The notes beneath the pieces were generated by a model. It was not told where the DNA came from. It saw nothing but the letters and a program-made list of their open reading frames with translations, and made no database searches. From assembly GCF_002803085.1 (NCBI RefSeq), contig NZ_NNBJ01000017.1, forward strand, positions 62,001-126,000: a DNA stretch of 64,000 bases. Reading direction: 5' to 3'. Origin of the DNA: Streptomyces sp. CB01201. GTDB taxonomy: Bacteria > Actinomycetota > Actinomycetes > Streptomycetales > Streptomycetaceae. A program made the position numbers and the translations under genes. Positions within the stretch are counted from its first letter, which is position 1. The number at the start of each line of letters is the position of its first letter. Positions 58,313 through 64,000 of this stretch are shown here, piece by piece.

Positions 58313-59710
58313 ATGACGGAAACGCTCAGCGCCCCCCAGGCGCTCGCCCCCGCGACCGGCCCCACCCCGCAGAAGCTCAAGCGTTCCATCGGCGTCGTGG
58401 GCGGCACCCTCCTCACGCTGTCGTGCGTGACGCCCGCCTCCACCCTGTTCGTCGTCGTGCCCGACCTCTTCTCCACGCTCGGCACCTACACCGCGCTCAC
58501 CATCGCGATCGGCTCGCTGCTCTGTATCGGCGTCGCCTTCTGCTACTCGGAGCTGGGCACGCTCATCCCGAGTGCGGGCGGCGAATACGCCATGGTGTCC
58601 ACGATGGCGGGACGGCTCGCGGGCTGGCTGGTGTTCGTGCTCTCGCTGCTGGTCGTGATGATCGTGCCGCCCGTCATCGCGATGGGCACCGCCGACTACC
58701 TCGCCCCGATCGTGCACATACCGGCCCCCGCCGCGGGCGCCGGCGTCATGCTGCTCGCCACCCTGGCCGGCCTGCTCGACCTCCGCGCCAACGCCTGGAT
58801 CACCGGCATCTTCCTCGTCCTTGAGGTCATCGCCGCCGGAGTGGTCGCGGTGCTCGGCTTCGCCCACAGCGAGCGCGGCGCCTCGGCGCTCGTGCACGGC
58901 TCGGTCGCCGGTGACGGCGGGGCGCCCTCGACGGTCACCGCGATGATGGTGATCTCGGGCCTCGCCATCGCCCTCTTCATCACCCAGGGCTTCTCGACCG
59001 CCGTCTACCTCTCGGAGGAGCTGGAGCACCCGCGGCGCAATGTCGCCCGCACCGTGCTCGCCACCCTCGCCATCTCAACTGCCGTGATCCTGGTGCCCGT
59101 TGTCGCCATCACCCTCGGCGCCCCGGACCTCGCCGCCCTCACCAGCGGCAACCTCAGCGACATGGTGACCGCCTGGTCCAACTCCGCGGTCGGCACCTTC
59201 GTCAGCCTCTGCGTCGCGCTCGCCATCATCAACGCGGGCATCGTGATGGTCATCCAGAACTCCCGGGTCCTGTTCGCCTCCGCCCGCGACAAGGCCTGGC
59301 CCGAGCCCGTCAACCGGGGCCTGTCCCGGCTCGGCCGGTTCGGCTCCCCGTGGGTGGCCACCCTGCTCGTCGGCGTCCCCGGCGCGGCCCTCTGCTTCGT
59401 CAAGCTCGACACCCTCTACGGTGTCACCGGCGTCTCGGTGACCGCGATGTACCTGCTCGTCGCCGTGGCCGCCCTGCTGTGCCGGCGCGGCGCGCACAAG
59501 CACACCGCTGCCTGGCGGATGCCGCTGTGGCCCGCGGTGCCGGTCCTGCTCATCGCCGTACTCGCCTACATCCTGACCCAGCAGGAGACCGAGTACCTGG
59601 TGTGGACCGGCGGCATCACCGCCGTCGCCACCCTGTACTGGGCGCTGTACCTGCGGCCGCGCCGCGACACCCGCTGGCTGGTCAGCATCCCCGAGGACAG
59701 TCACGTCTGA
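58313..59710 (+). CDS. APC-superfamily amino acid permease
   Basis: This 465-residue membrane protein has about 12 hydrophobic segments. The first begins RSIGVVGGTLLTLSCVTPAS, the conserved GGxx substrate loop of the APC fold. GVAFCYSELGTLIPSAGGEY in helix 2-3 is typical, as are LFITQGFSTAVYLSEELEHP and NSRVLFASARDKAWPEPVN. Relatives import amino acids or amines. The ATG at 58313 follows a direct-repeat region; no strong Shine-Dalgarno is visible. The next gene starts 21 bp after the stop and may be co-transcribed. Confidence 0.92.
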   Translation: MTETLSAPQALAPATGPTPQKLKRSIGVVGGTLLTLSCVTPASTLFVVVPDLFSTLGTYTALTIAIGSLLCIGVAFCYSELGTLIPSAGGEYAMVSTMAGRLAGWLVFVLSLLVVMIVPPVIAMGTADYLAPIVHIPAPAAGAGVMLLATLAGLLDLRANAWITGIFLVLEVIAAGVVAVLGFAHSERGASALVHGSVAGDGGAPSTVTAMMVISGLAIALFITQGFSTAVYLSEELEHPRRNVARTVLATLAISTAVILVPVVAITLGAPDLAALTSGNLSDMVTAWSNSAVGTFVSLCVALAIINAGIVMVIQNSRVLFASARDKAWPEPVNRGLSRLGRFGSPWVATLLVGVPGAALCFVKLDTLYGVTGVSVTAMYLLVAVAALLCRRGAHKHTAAWRMPLWPAVPVLLIAVLAYILTQQETEYLVWTGGITAVATLYWALYLRPRRDTRWLVSIPEDSHV

Positions 59711-59731
59711 GCCGTTGCCTAGGGTGGTGCC

Positions 59732-60505
59732 ATGACTCTCGAACATGGCACCTACTGCGACGAACTCGTCCGTCAGGCAACCGAGTTGAGGTCCCACCTG
59801 TCCGGTGCGGACCTCTCCGCGACCGTGCCCACCTGCCCGGACTGGACCCTGCGGGAGCTGGCCGTGCACGTCGGCGGGGCACACCGCTGGGTCGAGCACA
59901 TCGTGCGCACCCGCGCGACGAGCATGGTCAAGCCGGGGGAAGTGCCCGACGCCGGCGGCCCCGAGAGCGACGATCCGGCCGCCCTGGACGCCTGGCTCGC
60001 CGAGAGCGCCGAACGCTGCGCCGCCGCCCTGCGCGAGGCCGGGCCCGACCTGAAGGTGTGGTCCTGGATGGGCGACACCACCACCTCGTTCTGGTCGCGC
60101 CGGATGACCCACGAGACCGCCGTGCACCGCGCGGACGCGGCCGGCACGGTGGGCGCGCCCTACGCGCTGCCCGCCGATGTGGCGGCCGACGGCATCGACG
60201 AGTGGCTCGACATCATCACCTTCGTCCAGGCGTTCAAGAAGGACGAAGCCCCGCTCGGTGAGCCCGGCCAGTCCCTGCACCTGCACGCCACGGACGCCCC
60301 CGAGGCGGAGTGGTTCATCGAGATCGGTGACGAGGGCTTCACCTGGCGGCGCGCCCACGCGAAGGCGACGGTCGCGCTGCGCGGGCCCCTCGCGGACGTG
60401 CTGCGCGTCTTCTACCGGCGCCTGCCCGTCGACTCCCCGTCCGTCGAGATCCTCGGCGAGCCGGCCGTCCTCGACCACTGGCTGACGACGACCGCCTTCG
60501 GCTGA
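59732..60505 (+). CDS. Maleylpyruvate isomerase-family mycothiol-dependent protein
   Basis: This 257-residue protein has an N-terminal DinB-like four-helix domain (MDMPI) with TVPTCPDWTLRELAVHVGGA and HRWVEHIVRTRATSM near residues 31-67. A metal-type His lies in TSFWSRRMTHETAVHRADAA. The C-terminal MDMPI domain includes DEGFTWRRAHAKATVALRGP. The family often uses mycothiol as a cofactor, but the substrate of this member is unknown. It follows the amino-acid permease by 21 bp. Confidence 0.88.
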   Translation: MTLEHGTYCDELVRQATELRSHLSGADLSATVPTCPDWTLRELAVHVGGAHRWVEHIVRTRATSMVKPGEVPDAGGPESDDPAALDAWLAESAERCAAALREAGPDLKVWSWMGDTTTSFWSRRMTHETAVHRADAAGTVGAPYALPADVAADGIDEWLDIITFVQAFKKDEAPLGEPGQSLHLHATDAPEAEWFIEIGDEGFTWRRAHAKATVALRGPLADVLRVFYRRLPVDSPSVEILGEPAVLDHWLTTTAFG

Positions 60506-60539
60506 GTGGGCCCCCTCCCGGAGCCCCCGGGGGCCACGG

Positions 60540-60780
60540 CCCCTGGGGGCTCCGCCCCCAGCCCCCCGTTCGCGCCTTAAGGGCGCTCGTCCTCAAACGC
60601 CGGACGGGCTGAGGGTGCCCGGTGCGGGCCAGCACCAAGGCCTTCAGGGTCACCTACAGGGGCGCGGGGCTGTGTCGTTGCGCGGCTCCGCCGCGGTGGG
60701 CGCGACCAACGGGGCGCTGAGTCACCTACAGGGGCGCGGGGAACTGCGCGACCAGCCACGCACGGTCCGCAGACGAAAAC
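60540..60780. repeat. Intergenic repeat block including one 72-bp unit
   Basis: No gene is seen from 60506 to about 60980. It contains the GGGGGCTCCGCCCCC hairpin (about 60545), the module CTCGTCCTCAAACGCCGGAC (about 60587-60606), a single 72-bp unit (60658-60729) homologous to the six-copy array at 31717, and one GGGGCGCGGGGAACTGCGCG unit (about 60731). The rest (60780-60870) has a short GACCCGGCCCGAGCCGCACC-like tandem repeat of about 16 bp. Confidence 0.85.
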
Positions 60781-60992
60781 AGGGGGCCCGGGGCGGAGCC
60801 CCAGCGACCCGGCCCGAGCCGCACCCGGCCCGAGCCGCACCCGGCCCGAGCCGCACCCCGCGCACCGCACCCCGTACTCCCCCCGCGGTACGCGAACAGG
60901 CGCCCGTACTCCCCGGGTACAGCCCGCACTTCCACCCTGGGGCAGCATCGGTTGTCGGCGCGGGAGCATACCGTTGGGGGATGGAGATCAGC

Positions 60993-63602
60993 ATGCGCAG
61001 ACGCCGATGGCGGGTGGCCGCGGGGGCGGCGGCCCTCGTCGCCCTGGCCGGCGCCGGCGTCTGGAGTGCCGCCGGCGCCTCGGGTGCCCCCGCCGTGCAC
61101 CGCGAGGACCGGGTGCTCGACATGCCCGGAGCGAAGATCGACACGTCGTTCTTCACCGCGGGCAGCCCCGACGACAGGCGGCCCGCCGTGCTGATCGGAC
61201 ACGGTTTCGGCGGCAGCAAGAAGGAAGTGCAGGGCCAGGCCGAGCAGCTCGCGCGCGACGGGTACGCCGTCATGACGTGGTCCGCGCGCGGCTTCGGCAA
61301 GTCCACCGGGCAGATCGGGCTCAACGACCCCGAGTTCGAGGTCAAGGACGTCTCGCGGCTCATCGACTGGCTCGCCGAGCGGCCCGAGGTGCGGCTGGAC
61401 GGCGTGGGCGACCCGCGCGTCGGCGTGACCGGGGTGTCCTACGGCGGCGCGATCTCGCTGCTCGCCGCCGGATACGACAAGCGGGTCGACGCGATCGCCC
61501 CCGAGATGACGTACTGGAACCTGTCGGACGTCTTCTTCCCGGACGGGGTCTACAAGAAGCTCTGGGCCGGGATCTTCGTCTCCACGGCCGGCGGCTGCCA
61601 GAAGTTCGAGCCACAGATCTGCGCCATGTACAACAGGGTCGCGACCGCGGGGCAGCCCGATCAGGCGGCCGAGAAGCTCCTGGAGTCCAAGAGCCCCTCC
61701 GCCGTGGGCGACCGGATCAAGGTGCCCGCGCTGATCATGCAGGGCCAGACGGACTCGCTGTTCCCGCTCGGCCAGGCCGACGCCATGGCGCAGCGCATCA
61801 CCGCCAACGGCGCCCCGGTCTCGGTGGACTGGGTCGCGGGCGGCCACGACGGCGGCGACCGCGAGACCGGCCGGACCCAGGCCCGCGTCACCCAGTGGTT
61901 CGACCGGTACCTGAAGGACGACAAGGGCGCCGACACCGGCCCCGCCTTCCGCGTCACCCGCACCGGCGGGGTCAACTCCACCGATGGGGCAGCCCAGTTG
62001 AGGGGCGCGAGCAGTGGGACGTACCCCGGCCTGGAGAGTGGGCGGCACACCGTCGCGCTGGCCGGGCGCGAGCAGAGCTTCGACAACCCGCCCGGTGGCG
62101 CACCGCCCGCCATCTCGGCGGTGCCCGGCCTCGGCGCGGGCCTGTCCGGCCTGTCCTCCCTCGGCGTCGGGCTCTCCCTCGACTTCCCCGGCCAGTACGC
62201 CAAGTTCGACTCGGCGCCCCTGACCACCGGGCTGCACGTCACCGGCTCGCCCACCGTGAAGCTCAAGGTGAAGTCGAGCGGCGACGACGCCGTGCTCTTC
62301 GGGAAGGTGTACGACGTCGGCCCCGACGGCAAGCAGCAGGTGCTGCCGGCCCAGCTCGTCGCCCCCGTCCGGGTCGCCGGCGCCAAGGACGGCAAGGCCG
62401 TCGAGCTGACGCTGCCCGCCGTCGACCACACCGTCGAGGCGGGCCACCGTCTCCGCCTGGTCGTGGCCGCCACCGACCTCGGCTTCGCCTCCCCGGCCGC
62501 GCCCGCCACCTACACCGTCTCCCTGGACGGCGACGGCCTGGCCGTGCCCACCGTGCCGGCCGCGCGGACCGCCTCGGCGGGCCTCGCCTGGTGGGTGTGG
62601 GGGCTGCCGCTGATCGGGGCCCTCGCCGGCGGAGCCCTCCTGATCACCCGGCGCACCCACACCCCCGCGCCCGATCCGGAGCTTGCCCAAGTGCCGCTCC
62701 AGATCACCGGCTTGACGAAGAAGTACGCCAAGTCCAGCGACCGGTATGCCGTGCGGGACCTGTCCTTCCGCGTCGAGAAGGGGCAGGTGCTCGGCCTGCT
62801 CGGGCCCAACGGCGCCGGCAAGACCACCACCCTGCGGATGCTCATGGGGCTCATCCGGCCCGACGGCGGCGAGATCCGGGTGTTCGGCCACGCCATCCGG
62901 CCGGGCTCCCCGGTCCTGTCCCGGGTCGGCGCGTTCGTCGAGGGCGCCGGCTTCCTGCCGCACCTGTCGGGCCGCGAGAACCTGGAGCTGTACTGGGCGG
63001 CGACCGGCCGCCCCGCCGGGGACTCCCGTATCGAGGAGGCCCTGGAGATCGCGGGCCTGGGCGACGCCCTCCAGCGTGCGGTGCGCACGTACTCGCAGGG
63101 CATGCGCCAGCGCCTCGCCATCGCCCAGGCCATGCTCGGCATGCCGGACCTGCTGATCCTCGACGAGCCGACCAACGGGCTCGACCCGCCGCAGATCCGC
63201 GAGATGCGGGACGTGATGATCCGGTACGCGGAGGGCGGCCGCACCGTGATCGTCTCCAGCCACCTGCTCTCCGAGGTCGAGCAGTCCTGTACGCATCTGG
63301 TCGTGATGGACCGGGGCCGGCTCGTCCAGGCGGGCCCGGTCGCCGAGATCACCGGCGGGAGCGACACCCTGCTCGTCACGACGGTCGAGCCGGTCGCCGA
63401 GGCCGTCGTCGACAAGGTGGCCGTGCTGCCCGGCATCGGCTCGGCGCTGCGCACCGACGACGGCCTCCTGGTCCGGCTCGAAGGCGCCACCACCACCCAG
63501 CTCATCACCGAACTCCTGCGCCTGGACGTGCAGTTGACCGGTGTGGGCCCGCACCGCCGCCTGGAGGACGCCTTCCTCACCCTGATCGGAGGTTCCGCGT
63601 GA
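60993..63602 (+). CDS. Extracellular S15-like hydrolase fused to an ABC ATPase
   Basis: One polypeptide of about 869 residues joins two functions. Residues about 1-35 are an export signal. A CocE/X-Pro dipeptidyl-peptidase-like alpha/beta hydrolase follows, with nucleophile GVTGVSYGGAISLL, LIMQGQTDSLFPLGQADAM and the His of WVAGGHDGGDRE. A PepX C-terminal-like beta domain follows at about 390-520. A single transmembrane helix (about 530-553) leads to a cytoplasmic ABC ATPase with Walker A GPNGAGKTTTLRM, signature YSQGMRQRLAIAQAML and Walker B LLILDEPTNGLDP. The ATG at 60993 has GGAG 6 nt upstream; 60981 is an alternative. Its stop overlaps the downstream permease. The arrangement suggests an exporter coupled to an extracellular peptidase or esterase. 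Confidence 0.88.
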   Translation: MRRRRWRVAAGAAALVALAGAGVWSAAGASGAPAVHREDRVLDMPGAKIDTSFFTAGSPDDRRPAVLIGHGFGGSKKEVQGQAEQLARDGYAVMTWSARGFGKSTGQIGLNDPEFEVKDVSRLIDWLAERPEVRLDGVGDPRVGVTGVSYGGAISLLAAGYDKRVDAIAPEMTYWNLSDVFFPDGVYKKLWAGIFVSTAGGCQKFEPQICAMYNRVATAGQPDQAAEKLLESKSPSAVGDRIKVPALIMQGQTDSLFPLGQADAMAQRITANGAPVSVDWVAGGHDGGDRETGRTQARVTQWFDRYLKDDKGADTGPAFRVTRTGGVNSTDGAAQLRGASSGTYPGLESGRHTVALAGREQSFDNPPGGAPPAISAVPGLGAGLSGLSSLGVGLSLDFPGQYAKFDSAPLTTGLHVTGSPTVKLKVKSSGDDAVLFGKVYDVGPDGKQQVLPAQLVAPVRVAGAKDGKAVELTLPAVDHTVEAGHRLRLVVAATDLGFASPAAPATYTVSLDGDGLAVPTVPAARTASAGLAWWVWGLPLIGALAGGALLITRRTHTPAPDPELAQVPLQITGLTKKYAKSSDRYAVRDLSFRVEKGQVLGLLGPNGAGKTTTLRMLMGLIRPDGGEIRVFGHAIRPGSPVLSRVGAFVEGAGFLPHLSGRENLELYWAATGRPAGDSRIEEALEIAGLGDALQRAVRTYSQGMRQRLAIAQAMLGMPDLLILDEPTNGLDPPQIREMRDVMIRYAEGGRTVIVSSHLLSEVEQSCTHLVVMDRGRLVQAGPVAEITGGSDTLLVTTVEPVAEAVVDKVAVLPGIGSALRTDDGLLVRLEGATTTQLITELLRLDVQLTGVGPHRRLEDAFLTLIGGSA

Positions 63603-64000
63603 GCACCCTGATGGACACCCCGGCGGGCGAGACGGCCCCCGGCTACCGGGCCCGGCACACCCTGCCGCTGCGCGTCGAGGCCCGCCGGCAGCTGAAGCGC
63701 CGGCGCACCCTGGTGATGGGCGCGGTGCTCGGCGCGCTGCCGTTCGTCCTGATCGTCGCGTTCGCCATCGGCGGCAGTCCGAGCAGCCGCAACGGCCGCA
63801 TCACCCTGATGGACACGGCGACCGCGTCCGGTGCCAACTTCGCCGCGACCTGCCTGTTCGTCTCGGCGGGCTTCCTGCTGGTGGTGCCCGTCGCACTGTT
63901 CTGCGGCGACACCGTGGCCTCCGAGGCGAGCTGGTCCTCGCTGCGCTATCTGCTGGCGGCGCCGGTGCCCCGGGCCCGGCTCCTGTGGTCGAAGCTGGCG
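63599..64000 (+). CDS. ABC-2 type permease, N-terminal part
   Basis: The permease partner of the fused hydrolase-ABC ATPase starts with a GTG overlapping its stop (GTGA) and runs off the right edge after 134 codons. A basic N-terminus (RVEARRQLKRRRTLVM) precedes a hydrophobic helix (GAVLGALPFVLIVAFAIGG), then a second helix (CLFVSAGFLLVVPVALFC). It then reads DTVASEASWSSLRYLLAAPV, the conserved DxxAxExxxGTLRyLL-type motif of ABC-2 permeases. The coupling shows that the two proteins form one transport complex. Confidence 0.88.
   Translation, partial: MSTLMDTPAGETAPGYRARHTLPLRVEARRQLKRRRTLVMGAVLGALPFVLIVAFAIGGSPSSRNGRITLMDTATASGANFAATCLFVSAGFLLVVPVALFCGDTVASEASWSSLRYLLAAPVPRARLLWSKLA

Overview
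The window is high-GC actinobacterial chromosome, almost certainly Streptomyces. The evidence is strong third-position GC bias, GTG starts and GTGA/ATGA stop-start overlaps, a mycothiol-dependent enzyme family, PucR, DUF397 and DUF937 genes, and a family of GC-rich intergenic repeats that I recognise from Streptomyces. Most of the window reads as core chromosome. Accessory pieces lie at 24.0-27.7 kb (transposase, zinc-ribbon protein, XRE/DUF397 pair) and 55.4-57.9 kb (a small cassette of unknown function). I see no rRNA, tRNA or CRISPR.

Layout. 0-9.6 kb: acyl-CoA metabolism, with methylcrotonyl-CoA carboxylase alpha (cut by the window edge) and beta, a divergent TetR regulator with a paired operator, a conserved 'phosphatase', a cation efflux protein, acyl-CoA thioesterase II, an acyl-CoA dehydrogenase and a PucR regulator. 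9.8-14.1 kb: a sodium/solute symporter, an agmatinase-type ureohydrolase and a ThDP enzyme, probably one operon for uptake and breakdown of a guanidino compound. 14.2-23.2 kb: a fused two-unit ABC exporter, a small secreted protein, a secreted S37 aminopeptidase, a lipoprotein and a Tat-exported GH3 glycosidase. 23.4-30.4 kb: an AhpD-like protein, the accessory patch, a LysR/EamA divergent pair and a methyltransferase. 30.5-37.0 kb: two sugar isomerase/epimerases, a DUF993 aldolase-like protein and a Gfo/Idh dehydrogenase under a divergent LacI regulator, with a 1.2 kb repeat block inside the set. 37.5-44.0 kb: a CapA-like lipoprotein, two small proteins, a RecD2 helicase and citrate synthase. 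44.4-47.5 kb: copper ATPase, copper chaperone and a CsoR-type box. 48.0-55.4 kb: a myo-inositol catabolic cluster (iolE-like, iolC, Cgl0159-type aldolase, iolB, iolD, mmsA). 58.3-64 kb: an amino-acid permease, a maleylpyruvate isomerase-like enzyme, and an extracellular hydrolase fused to an ABC ATPase, followed by its permease.

The most unusual feature is repetitive DNA. One family of intergenic modules recurs at about 4.3, 18.1, 20.4, 31.3-32.3, 37.1 and 60.6 kb. Some copies are bounded by inverted CCCCGCCCCTTCCC-like ends, as in a MITE. Two copies lie inside reading frames that stay open: the middle of pucR and the linker of the copper ATPase, where 14 tandem 21-bp repeats also encode a heptapeptide array. 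The best candidate for an undescribed gene system is the 55.4-57.9 kb cassette: an HTH protein with a novel C-terminal domain, a 55-residue CxCxxC mini-protein, an FWHAF/HH protein with a Cys-rich tail, and a methyltransferase.
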